From Nocardioides sp. (lineage in GTDB: Bacteria > Actinomycetota > Actinomycetes > Propionibacteriales > Nocardioidaceae): a stretch of 14,696 nucleotides of DNA. The stretch is from the NCBI GenBank assembly GCA_003519585.1, contig DOWL01000109.1:44451-59146 (forward strand). Reading direction: 5' to 3'. A program made the translations under genes and the position numbers. Below are positions 9,353-14,696 of this stretch, piece after piece. The notes beneath the pieces are model-generated. The model did no database searches. It was given only the letters and a program-made list of their open reading frames with translations, and was not told where the DNA came from. Position 1 is the stretch's first letter; each line of letters opens with the position of its first letter.

Positions 9353-10155
9353 CCGACGTCCTGACCCAGCCTGGCGCGCTGCACCTCGGGGACACCCCGC
9401 GGGTGCCGTTCGCCCGGCTGGTCCGGGTCGAGCTGCGCAAGGCCTACGACACCCGCGCCGGGTTCTGGCTGCTGGTGGCCATCGTCGGACTCCTGGTCGT
9501 GATCCCCGGTATCGCGGTGATCGTCACGCTGGTCAACAACGACCCGATCCAGCTCGACGACTTCGTCGGCATCGCCTCCTACATGGCCTCGTTCCTGCTG
9601 CCGTTCCTCGCGATCATGCTGGTCACCTCGGAGTGGTCGCAGCGCACCGCCATGGTCACCTTCAGCCTGGAGCCTCGCCGGTCGCGCGTCGTGTTCGCCA
9701 AGATGGCCGCCGCGGTGCTGCTGACGGTGCTCAACCTGATCGCCGGCCTGGGCATCGGCGTCCTCTACACCGCGATCTGCGAGGTCGTGCAGCCCGATCA
9801 GACCGGCTGGCACCTCGACGCCGGCAACGTCGCCGGGTTCTTCGTGACGGCCCTGCTGGCGATGCTGGGTGGCTTCGCGATCGCCACCCTGCTGCTCAAC
9901 ACGCCAGCCTCGATCGTGCTGTTCGTGGTCTACCGGTTCGTGCTCCCCGGCGTCTTCGCCGCGCTCTCGGCCCTGAGCGACACGCTGTCCAAGGTGATCC
10001 CGTGGATCGACTTCCAGGGGGCGCAGGGAGACATCTACGAGTGGACGCTCTCCGGGGCCGAGGCGTGGGCCCACCTCGTGGTCTCCGGGCTCCTGTGGCT
10101 GGTCCTGCCGCTGGCACTCGGCGTCTGGCGGCTGGTGCGCGCGGAAGTGAAATAG
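9349..10155 (+). CDS. ABC-2-type transporter permease 2 (tandem paralogue)
   Basis: This 268-residue membrane protein is the duplicate partner of the preceding permease. Both share VP-x-x-RL-x-x-VE-x-RK-x-x-DTRAGFW near the N-terminus, IMLVTSE-x-SQR, TF-x-LEP-x-RSRVV-x-AK in the middle, and a closing LPLALG-x-WRL. The same pattern of about six membrane segments is visible. The GTG start overlaps the previous stop by four bases (GTGA). Divergence is greater in the loop before helix 4 ([16 protein letters not shown]), a candidate substrate- or partner-specific region. The next gene, rph, has its own promoter 40-60 bp after the stop, so the exporter operon appears to end here, without a visible terminator. 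Confidence 0.9.
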   Translation: MTDVLTQPGALHLGDTPRVPFARLVRVELRKAYDTRAGFWLLVAIVGLLVVIPGIAVIVTLVNNDPIQLDDFVGIASYMASFLLPFLAIMLVTSEWSQRTAMVTFSLEPRRSRVVFAKMAAAVLLTVLNLIAGLGIGVLYTAICEVVQPDQTGWHLDAGNVAGFFVTALLAMLGGFAIATLLLNTPASIVLFVVYRFVLPGVFAALSALSDTLSKVIPWIDFQGAQGDIYEWTLSGAEAWAHLVVSGLLWLVLPLALGVWRLVRAEVK

Positions 10156-10190
10156 CCCTCGGCCGGGTCGTGTCGCGGGTAGGCGGGAGG

Positions 10191-10218
10191 TTGGCCGGCA
10201 TGCGCGGTCTCCTAGGGT
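10191..10218 (+). promoter_or_regulatory. Promoter of rph, leaderless
   Basis: A TTGGCC -35 (10191-10196) and TAGGGT -10 (10213-10218) are separated by 16 bases, and the -10 ends seven bases before the rph ATG. Spacing places transcription start at about the A of the ATG. This is the best-formed promoter in the window. Confidence 0.55.
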
Positions 10219-10225
10219 TCGCGTC

Positions 10226-10945
10226 ATGACGCGTGCTGATGGCCGGGCCGACGACGAGCTCCGCCCCGTGAAGATCACCCGCAACTGGCTCGACCACGCC
10301 GCCGGCTCGGTGCTCGTGGAGTTCGGCCGGACCCGCGTGCTGTGCGCAGCTTCGGCGGCCGAGGGCGTGCCGCGCTGGCGGAAGGGTTCGGGGCTGGGGT
10401 GGGTCACGGCGGAGTACGCCATGCTGCCCGCGTCGACCAACACCCGCTCCGAACGGGAGTCGGTGAAGGGGCGGATCGGTGGTCGCACCCACGAGATCAG
10501 CCGGCTGATCGGCCGCTCGCTGCGGGCGGTCATCGACTACAAGGCGCTCGGGGAGAACACCATCCAGCTCGACTGCGACGTGCTCCAGGCCGACGGGGGC
10601 ACCCGCACCGCGTCGATCACCGGCGCGTACGTCGCCCTGGCCGACGCGGTCGCGCACCTGCGCGGCCAAGGGCTGCTCACCGGCGAGCCACTCACCGGAT
10701 CGGTTGCGGCGATCTCGGTCGGCATCATCGACGGCGCCCCCCGGCTCGACCTGCCCTACGAGGAGGACGTGCGCGCCGAGACCGACATGAACATCGTGAT
10801 GACCGGCGCTGGCTCGTTCGTCGAGGTCCAGGGGACGGCCGAGGGTGCCGCGTTCAGCCGCGCCGAACTCGACGCGCTGCTGGCCCTCGGTGAGAAGGGC
10901 TGCGCCGACCTGACCAGGCTCCAGCAGGAGGCTTTGTCGTCATGA
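10226..10945 (+). CDS. rph: Ribonuclease PH
   Basis: This 239-residue phosphorolytic 3'-5' exoribonuclease trims tRNA 3' ends using phosphate. It begins with the family opening R-x-D-x-R-x-D-x-E-like [14 protein letters not shown] followed by [19 protein letters not shown]. Phosphate-binding Arg127 is in [12 protein letters not shown], and the catalytic aspartates are Asp181 and Asp187 in [45 protein letters not shown] (75-100) is the substrate-binding arginine-rich stretch. The ATG has no Shine-Dalgarno, but a promoter ends seven bases upstream. rdgB follows, as rphA precedes Rv1341 in mycobacteria. Active sites look complete, so this is not one of the decayed rph genes seen in some laboratory E. 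coli lines. Confidence 0.96.
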   Translation: MTRADGRADDELRPVKITRNWLDHAAGSVLVEFGRTRVLCAASAAEGVPRWRKGSGLGWVTAEYAMLPASTNTRSERESVKGRIGGRTHEISRLIGRSLRAVIDYKALGENTIQLDCDVLQADGGTRTASITGAYVALADAVAHLRGQGLLTGEPLTGSVAAISVGIIDGAPRLDLPYEEDVRAETDMNIVMTGAGSFVEVQGTAEGAAFSRAELDALLALGEKGCADLTRLQQEALSS

Positions 10946-10963
10946 GGTCCTCGTGATGTCGTC

Positions 10964-11578
10964 GTGAGCCGGGTCTTCCTCGCGTCCCGCAACGCCAAGA
11001 AGCTCGCCGAGATGGAGCGGATCCTGCGCGACCACCTCCCCGATGTCGAGGTGCTCGGGCTCGACGACGTGGCGGCCTACGACGAGCCGGTCGAGGACCA
11101 GCCGACCTTCGAGGGCAACGCGCTGCTCAAGGCCCGAGCCGGGCTGGCGGCCACCGGGCTGCCCTCGCTGGCCGACGACTCGGGGCTGTGCGTCGATGCC
11201 CTGGGCGGCATGCCCGGCGTGCTGTCGGCCCGCTGGTCCGGCATACCGAAGTCTGATCAGCGCAACAACGAGCTGCTGCTGCACCAGTTGGCCGATGTGC
11301 CCGACGAGCGCCGCGGTGCGCACTTCACCTGCTCGGTGGCGTTCTGCCACCCGACGGCCGGAGAACTGGTCGTCGAGGGCCGAATGGCGGGCCGGGTGAT
11401 CCGCGAGACGCGGGGGAGCGGTGGCTTCGGGTACGACGTGCTGTTCGTCGCCGACGACCACCCCGGTCTCACCACCGCGGAGCTGTCGGTCGCCGACAAG
11501 GACGCCATCAGCCATCGCGGGCACGCGCTCAGGCAGGTTGCTCCGCAGGTGGCCCGGCTGCTCGCAGCCGACGGCTGA
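10964..11578 (+). CDS. rdgB: RdgB/HAM1-family dITP/XTP pyrophosphatase
   Basis: This 204-residue house-cleaning enzyme hydrolyses non-canonical purine nucleotides (ITP, dITP, XTP) to monophosphates, keeping them out of DNA and RNA. Family motifs are all present: FLASRNAKKLAEM (5-17, nucleotide/phosphate binding), DQPTFEGNALLKA (45-57), LADDSGLCVDALGGMPGV with catalytic Asp71, GSGGFGYDVLF, and KDAISHRGHAL near the C-terminus. GTG 10964 is the only workable start, because ATG 10942 and ATG 10955 hit a stop within a few codons. The Shine-Dalgarno is weak (GAGG lies 16 bases away), so coupling to rph is likely. Its last 50 bases overlap the end of the opposite-strand transporter gene. Confidence 0.95.
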   Translation: MSRVFLASRNAKKLAEMERILRDHLPDVEVLGLDDVAAYDEPVEDQPTFEGNALLKARAGLAATGLPSLADDSGLCVDALGGMPGVLSARWSGIPKSDQRNNELLLHQLADVPDERRGAHFTCSVAFCHPTAGELVVEGRMAGRVIRETRGSGGFGYDVLFVADDHPGLTTAELSVADKDAISHRGHALRQVAPQVARLLAADG

Positions 11579-12410
11579 GCGCGGTCCCCCACAGCGCGGC
11601 GAAGACGAACATCACCAGCGAGTAGACCGCCGCCGGCACTGACATCTGCGTCGAGTCGAGCACCTCGACCGCGACGAAGATCGCCAGGGTCGCGTTGTGG
11701 ACCCCGATCTCCATGGAGCAGGCGATCGCCTGTGCATCCCGGACGCCGGTCGCCCGCGGTACGACGTACCCGGTCACGAGGCTGATCGCGCAGAACAGCG
11801 CGGCGACCACGCCGACGTCGGCGAGATAGTCCGCGACGTTCTCGCGCTCGTCGGAGAGGATGCCGAGCACCAGCACCGCCAGGATGACCGCCGAGCCGAT
11901 CCGCACCGGCCGATCCATGCGCTCGGCGAACGTCGAGGCGCGCGAGCGGACCAGCATCCCGATCGCGACCGGCACCAGGACGATCGCGAAGACCTCGACC
12001 ACCTTGCCGAACTGCAGGCTCACGGTGTCGTCGAGCTCGAAGTGCGCGATCGCGAAGTTCGTGATCAGCGGCAGCGAGACGATCGCGATCACCGAGTTGA
12101 CCGCTGTCAGCGTGACGTTGAGCGCGACGTCGCCCCGGAACAGGTGACTGTAGAGGTTGGCGCTGGTCCCGCCCGGCGAGGCCGCGAGGAGCATCATCCC
12201 CACGGCCAGCAGCGGTGGCAGGTCGAAGGCCTCGACCAGTCCGAAGCAGACCACTGGGAGCACGATCAGTTGGCAGGCCAGGGCGACGGCCACGGCGCGG
12301 GGTTGCCTGGCCACCCGCCGGAAGTCGTCGGGGATCAGCGATAGCCCGAGTCCGAACATGATGACCCCGAGCGCGATGGGGAGCGCGACGGTGGTGAGCG
12401 CGGAGTCCAT
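11529..12410 (-). CDS. BASS-family (bile acid:sodium symporter-like) transporter
   Basis: This 293-residue integral membrane protein of the SBF/BASS superfamily has about nine or ten hydrophobic segments. The two crossover motifs that form the sodium and substrate sites are seen: ASPGGTSANLYSHLFRGD (77-94) and CSMEIGVHNATLAI (231-244), where Glu234 matches the sodium-binding glutamate and His238 stands where the bacterial ASBT structures have Gln. Other family marks are IMFGLGLSLIPDDF near the start and the NVTLTAVNS segment. In bacteria such proteins carry organic anions such as bile acids, pantoate or keto acids; the substrate here cannot be told. The ATG is preceded by TACAGT seven bases upstream. 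Its 3' end overlaps rdgB head-on by 50 bp, and a tRNA gene lies 25 bp upstream on the same strand. Confidence 0.9.
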   Translation of the reverse strand: MDSALTTVALPIALGVIMFGLGLSLIPDDFRRVARQPRAVAVALACQLIVLPVVCFGLVEAFDLPPLLAVGMMLLAASPGGTSANLYSHLFRGDVALNVTLTAVNSVIAIVSLPLITNFAIAHFELDDTVSLQFGKVVEVFAIVLVPVAIGMLVRSRASTFAERMDRPVRIGSAVILAVLVLGILSDERENVADYLADVGVVAALFCAISLVTGYVVPRATGVRDAQAIACSMEIGVHNATLAIFVAVEVLDSTQMSVPAAVYSLVMFVFAALWGTALSRRLRAAGPPAEQPA

Positions 12411-12417
12411 GGCGGGG

Positions 12418-12423
12418 ACTGTA
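12418..12423 (-). promoter_or_regulatory. -10 element for a leaderless BASS transporter transcript
   Basis: On the - strand this reads TACAGT and ends seven bases before the ATG. It lies in the 25-bp gap between the tRNA 3' end and the transporter, so any -35 would fall inside the tRNA gene; no clear one is seen. Confidence 0.45.
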
Positions 12424-12435
12424 GGGGTTGCTGGG

Positions 12436-12510
12436 TGCGCCCGGAGAGACTCGAACTCTCACTGGCCAGGACCTAAACCTGGTGCCTCCTGCCAATTGGG
12501 CTACGGGCGC
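12436..12510 (-). tRNA. tRNA-Leu, anticodon UAG (short variable loop)
   Basis: A 75-nt cloverleaf folds on the - strand. The acceptor stem is GCGCCCG with CGGGCGC plus discriminator A. The D arm is three pairs (GCC/GGC) with loop AATTGG included, the anticodon stem is CCAGG/CCTGG around loop TTTAGGT, the variable loop is only CCAGT, and the T arm is GAGAG-TTCGAGT-CTCTC. Anticodon UAG reads CUA (Leu), possibly other CUN codons. The 3' CCA is not encoded. Bacterial leucine tRNAs normally have a long class II variable arm, and this one does not, although A73 and the D-loop with inserted bases are leucine-like. The anticodon is not an amber suppressor, which would need CUA. Confidence 0.88.
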
Positions 12511-12518
12511 GCCCCCGC

Positions 12519-12524
12519 AGGTTA
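12519..12524 (-). promoter_or_regulatory. -10 element of the tRNA gene
   Basis: TAACCT on the - strand ends eight bases before the tRNA 5' end. It includes the TAA stop codon of the upstream isomerase-like gene, so coding end and promoter share bases. No good -35 is visible. Confidence 0.4.
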
Positions 12525-13139
12525 GACGATCGAGATGCCGCCCGGCTCGCGGCCGGTGATCAGCCGGAGCAATGCCGAGCCCTCGCCGCGGAGTACGGCG
12601 ACCTCGCCGGCCACCGCCACCGCGGTCCGCAGCGCCGCTGCCGGTGGGGTCCAGTGGGTGGGGACGGCGGCCGCGATGTCGAGGCCGTGCACGACCAGCT
12701 CGAAGCTGCGGGTGGGGAGGTAGTCGCGCAGCCGCATCCCGCCGGCGATGGTGGTGACCAGCTGGTCGGGGTCGGCGTCGGCGAGCTTGGCGGAGACCGC
12801 ACCCAGCAGGTCGCGCACGTACGCCGCCGGCTCGGCGCCCAGCGCGTCGCCCGCCGCCACTCCGCGTTGGGTGACGGCACCGGGATCCGCGGCGACCAGT
12901 TCTCCGGCCGCCGCGACGTACGCCGCCGGGGAGTCGAGAGTCGCGGCGTCAGCGGGCCGATCGAGGTATTCGATGACCGTGATCAGCGAGCGTGCGGTGT
13001 GTCCGACCAGAGCGCGCAGGTCCCACTCACCCAACCCGGGGCCGGTGAGCGAGGCCGGCAGCGAGGCGACCAGGTCGACGAAGGAGCCTGCGACCTCGAG
13101 GTAGGCCCCCTCGACTGGAGACGGGTCAACTACTGACAA
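12522..13139 (-). CDS. Mycothiol-dependent maleylpyruvate isomerase-like (DinB-fold) protein
   Basis: This 205-residue protein has a DinB-like four-helix N-terminal domain of the MDMPI type, in which a metal ion activates mycothiol. Three likely metal ligands are visible: His47 in LRALVGHTARSL, and Glu147 with His151 in SFELVVHGLDIAAA, matching the H...E-x3-H pattern of the Corynebacterium maleylpyruvate isomerase. The region after about 165 is a small C-terminal domain. The start is TTG 13139, with AAGGA about nine bases upstream, and the start region overlaps the end of bcp by 14 bases. No maleylpyruvate or gentisate pathway genes lie nearby, so it is better read as a mycothiol S-transferase or detoxification enzyme of unknown substrate, probably co-transcribed with the thiol peroxidase. 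Confidence 0.83.
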   Translation of the reverse strand: MSVVDPSPVEGAYLEVAGSFVDLVASLPASLTGPGLGEWDLRALVGHTARSLITVIEYLDRPADAATLDSPAAYVAAAGELVAADPGAVTQRGVAAGDALGAEPAAYVRDLLGAVSAKLADADPDQLVTTIAGGMRLRDYLPTRSFELVVHGLDIAAAVPTHWTPPAAALRTAVAVAGEVAVLRGEGSALLRLITGREPGGISIV

Positions 13140-13602
13140 GGCCGAGGTCCTTGCGCAACTTGGCGACGTGGCCGGTGGCCTTGACGTTGTATTGAGCCAC
13201 TTCGATCTTGCCTTCCTCGTCGACGACGAACGTCGAGCGGATCACGCCCTCGACCTCCTTGCCGTACAGCTTCTTCAGCCCGTACGCGCCGTAGGCGTTC
13301 ATCACCGACTTGTCCGCGTCGGAGAGCAGTGTGATGGTCAGCGAGTCACGGTCGCGGAACTTGGCGAGCTTCTCCGGCTTGTCAGGCGAGATGCCGAGCA
13401 CTTCGAAGCCGGAGGCGTGCAGGGAGTCCAGGGAGTCGGTGAAGTCGCAGGCCTGCGTGGTGCAGCCCGGAGTCATCGCCGCCGGGTAGAAGTAGACGAT
13501 CACCTTCCGGCCGCGCAGCCCCGCGAGCGAGACCTCTTCGCCGGTATCGGAGGTGAGGGTGAAGTCGGGGGCGGTGTCGCCGGGGGCGAGTCGATCGGTC
13601 AC
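13126..13602 (-). CDS. bcp: Bcp/PrxQ-type thiol peroxidase
   Basis: This 158-residue peroxiredoxin reduces hydrogen peroxide and organic hydroperoxides using thioredoxin-like donors. The peroxidatic cysteine is Cys47 in the TPGC motif of FYPAAMTPGCTTQACDF, and the resolving cysteine is Cys52, the C-x4-C spacing of the two-cysteine BCP subgroup. Downstream LGISPDKPEKLAKFRD and YGVIRSTFVVDEEG-like sequence (here EGVIRSTFVVDEEG) are standard. I chose GTG 13602: it gives the family length and the opening LAPGDTAPDFTL, and has AGGA eight bases upstream. The frame extends 15 codons to 13647, but that would run through the palindromic operator at 13634-13658. It is divergent from cbiM. Confidence 0.92.
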   Translation of the reverse strand: MTDRLAPGDTAPDFTLTSDTGEEVSLAGLRGRKVIVYFYPAAMTPGCTTQACDFTDSLDSLHASGFEVLGISPDKPEKLAKFRDRDSLTITLLSDADKSVMNAYGAYGLKKLYGKEVEGVIRSTFVVDEEGKIEVAQYNVKATGHVAKLRKDLGLVSS

Positions 13603-13633
13603 GAGTCGGGTCCTGTCCAATCCGATATGGGCT

Positions 13634-13658
13634 GTTGTTGCGAACAACTCGCAACAAC
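13634..13658. promoter_or_regulatory. 25-bp operator dyad, Nur-box-like (nickel-responsive Fur family)
   Basis: A perfect 10-bp inverted repeat, GTTGTTGCGA (13634-13643) and TCGCAACAAC (13649-13658), flanks a 5-base spacer ACAAC. Its core, TTGCGA-N5-TCGCAA (13638-13654), matches the tTGCaa-N5-ttGCAA pattern known for Nur boxes in Streptomyces. The left arm overlaps a possible TTGCGA -35 of cbiM, so binding would block that promoter. An overlapping smaller dyad, GTTGT-TGCGA-ACAAC, covers 13634-13648. The site also lies 31 bp upstream of bcp on the other strand. A Zur, PerR or unrelated regulator is possible; the nickel/cobalt transporter next to it favours Nur. Confidence 0.6.
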
Positions 13659-13659
13659 G

Positions 13660-13665
13660 TAGAGT
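13660..13665 (+). promoter_or_regulatory. -10 element of the cbiM operon
   Basis: TAGAGT follows a possible TTGCGA -35 (13638-13643) by 16 bases. Transcription start would be near 13672, leaving a leader of about 34 bases with a Shine-Dalgarno GAGGAG (13693-13698) seven bases before the ATG. Unlike several other promoters here, this one gives a leadered mRNA. Confidence 0.45.
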
Positions 13666-13705
13666 GCGCGTGAGCGCGATTATTCCAACCTAGAGGAGAC
13701 GGCCG

Positions 13706-14401
13706 ATGCACGTACCCGACGGGTTCCTCGACGCTCCGACCTCCGTCGGCACCGGCGTTGTGGCCGCTGTCGCCGTCGGCATCGCCCTCAAGGGCGCGCG
13801 GCGCGAGCTGGACGACCGCACCGCGCCGATGGCCGGCCTCGTGGCCGCGTTCATCTTCGCCACGCAGATGCTCAACTTCCCCGTCGCATCCGGCACCAGC
13901 GGCCATCTCCTCGGAGGCGCGCTGGCGGCTGTCCTCGTCGGCCCGTTCACGGCGTTGCTGTGCATGTCCACGGTCTTCCTGGTCCAGTGCCTGCTCTTCG
14001 CCGACGGCGGGGTCACCGCACTCGGGACCAACATCCTGCTGATGGGGGTGATCACCGTCGTGGTCGGTTGGACGGTGTTCAAGGGCCTGCAGGCGGTCCT
14101 GCCCAAGCGGCTCTCGATGGTCGCGCCCGCCGCGGGTATCGCGGCCCTCGTCTCGGTGCCGGTCGCCGCGCTCGGCTTCGTCCTCCTCTACGCGCTCGGC
14201 GGCACCGCCGACCTGTCGCTCGACCACCTGGCGACCGCCATGGTCGGCGTACACGTGCTGATCGGCATCGGCGAGGGTGTGATCACGGCCCTTGCCGTGG
14301 GCAGCATCGTCGCGGTCCGCCCAGACCTCGTGTACGGCGCCCGGCCGGTGCTCGAGAAGCGCGAACTCGTCGTCCGGACACGCGACCAGGCCCCGGCATG
14401 A
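13706..14401 (+). CDS. cbiM: CbiM/NikM: substrate-specific component of an ECF nickel/cobalt transporter
   Basis: This 231-residue integral membrane protein is the metal-binding S component of an energy-coupling-factor transporter. The processed N-terminus MHVPDGFLDAP is the hallmark: Met1 and His2 bind the metal together with His67, which is present in NFPVASGTSGHLLGG. About six or seven hydrophobic segments follow, and a polar C-terminus closes the protein. It begins with ATG after GAGGAG, and its stop overlaps the next gene (ATGA). Family sequence alone does not separate nickel (NikM) from cobalt (CbiM); the Nur-like operator upstream and the absence of any cobalamin riboswitch in the short leader favour nickel. 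The Q and O energising subunits would be expected just beyond the window. Confidence 0.92.
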   Translation: MHVPDGFLDAPTSVGTGVVAAVAVGIALKGARRELDDRTAPMAGLVAAFIFATQMLNFPVASGTSGHLLGGALAAVLVGPFTALLCMSTVFLVQCLLFADGGVTALGTNILLMGVITVVVGWTVFKGLQAVLPKRLSMVAPAAGIAALVSVPVAALGFVLLYALGGTADLSLDHLATAMVGVHVLIGIGEGVITALAVGSIVAVRPDLVYGARPVLEKRELVVRTRDQAPA

Positions 14402-14696
14402 GGCGCCCCGGCACGAAGACCCTGGTGGTCGCGGGCCTGCTCGTCGCGCTCATCCTCGCCGGTGTGATCAGCCGGTTCGCCAGCAGCGATCCCGACGGTC
14501 TCACCAAGGTCTCCGAGGACCACGGCTTCGCCGACACCGGCAGCTCACACCAGGCGCTGCTCGGCGACTACGGCAGCCTGACCGGGATCGTCGGGGTCCT
14601 GGTGGTGCTGGCTGTCGCGGCCGGCATCGCGTTCGCCGTACGCCGCCGCGACCGTGCTCGCGAAGACGACCGTCAAGACGAGCCTCAAGACGAGCC
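14398..14696 (+). CDS. PDGLE-domain (CbiN/NikN-like) ECF transporter subunit, cut by the window end
   Basis: At least 99 residues of an open frame start at ATG 14398, overlapping the cbiM stop by four bases, and run off the window. An N-terminal membrane helix (about 9-25) leads to an extracytoplasmic segment carrying SDPDGLTKVSEDHGF, the PDGLE-domain motif with Thr in place of the last Glu. A second membrane helix (about 62-80, GIVGVLVVLAVAAGIAFAV) and a charged tail RRRDRAREDDRQDEPQDE follow. Two helices joined by a short loop is the CbiN/NikN arrangement; this partner is needed by CbiM to load metal in known systems. The C-terminal end is not visible. Confidence 0.85.
   Translation, partial: MRRPGTKTLVVAGLLVALILAGVISRFASSDPDGLTKVSEDHGFADTGSSHQALLGDYGSLTGIVGVLVVLAVAAGIAFAVRRRDRAREDDRQDEPQDE
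14673..14696 (+). repeat. 12-bp tandem repeat at the window edge
   Basis: TCAAGACGAGCC occurs twice in direct succession, with a degenerate copy (GCGAAGACGACC) at 14660-14671. It encodes the acidic tail of the PDGLE protein and may continue past the window, so the copy number is unknown. Confidence 0.6.

Noticed and set aside
12436..12510. tRNA as an amber suppressor or an integration site
   Set aside because: The anticodon is UAG, which reads CUA and not the UAG stop. No integrase gene or duplicated tRNA 3' end is seen on either side.
13118..13136. ACGGGTCA near the bcp/isomerase junction, resembling the hairpin-array arm
   Set aside because: Only about eight bases match and no paired arm is nearby. 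It lies in the overlapping coding ends of two genes, so chance is the simpler explanation.
13603..13705. Cobalamin riboswitch before cbiM
   Set aside because: The leader after the proposed start site is only about 34 bases, and no B12-box-like sequence is visible. The region is explained by the promoter, dyad and ribosome binding site.

Overview
The window is high-GC DNA (visibly about 70% G+C). It is densely packed with GTG and TTG starts, 4-base ATGA/GTGA overlaps and TAnnnT -10 elements placed directly before start codons. Gene content points to a mycothiol-using actinobacterium, most likely a Nocardioides-type member of the Propionibacteriales (inference from gene order and style; no marker gene settles it). 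The backbone mec-cysO-cysM / murI / Rv1339-like hydrolase / rph / rdgB is the order known from Mycobacterium tuberculosis Rv1334-Rv1341. Here two insertions interrupt it: a secreted DUF3152 protein plus a divergent PRPP synthetase paralogue with a hairpin array (in the place of the rhomboid gene), and a two-component/ABC exporter module.

Region 1 (1-3788, + strand) is one probable operon. Mec, CysO and CysM form the protein-bound cysteine pathway: CysM adds O-phosphoserine to the CysO thiocarboxylate and Mec releases cysteine. Behind them come a secreted Ig-like/DUF3152 metalloprotease-like protein and a PRPP-synthetase-like protein. Region 2 (3789-4072) holds three near-identical 35-nt hairpins at a 52-bp period, nested in a larger palindrome. 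Region 3 (4073-5648) holds murI and a metallo-beta-lactamase-fold hydrolase of the Rv1339 type.

Region 4 (5655-10155) is a divergent pair of operons around a 130-bp promoter region: a DesK/NarL-type histidine kinase and response regulator on the - strand, and an ABC ATPase with two tandem homologous permeases on the + strand. This layout suggests that the two-component system controls the exporter. Region 5 (10226-11578) is rph-rdgB, whose end runs 50 bp into a convergent BASS-family transporter (11529-12410). Behind that gene lie a tRNA-Leu(UAG) with an unusually short variable loop, a mycothiol-dependent isomerase-like protein and a Bcp peroxiredoxin, all on the - strand.

Region 6 (13603-14696) starts with a 25-bp dyad matching the Nur (nickel-responsive Fur-family) box pattern, then a CbiM/NikM nickel-cobalt transporter subunit and a PDGLE-domain partner cut by the window end. 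I see no phage, IS element, CRISPR array or obvious new defence system. The items most worth a second look are the hairpin array, the degenerate PRPP synthetase paralogue, the class-I-shaped tRNA-Leu, the Nur-like operator, and at least five promoters placed for leaderless transcripts.
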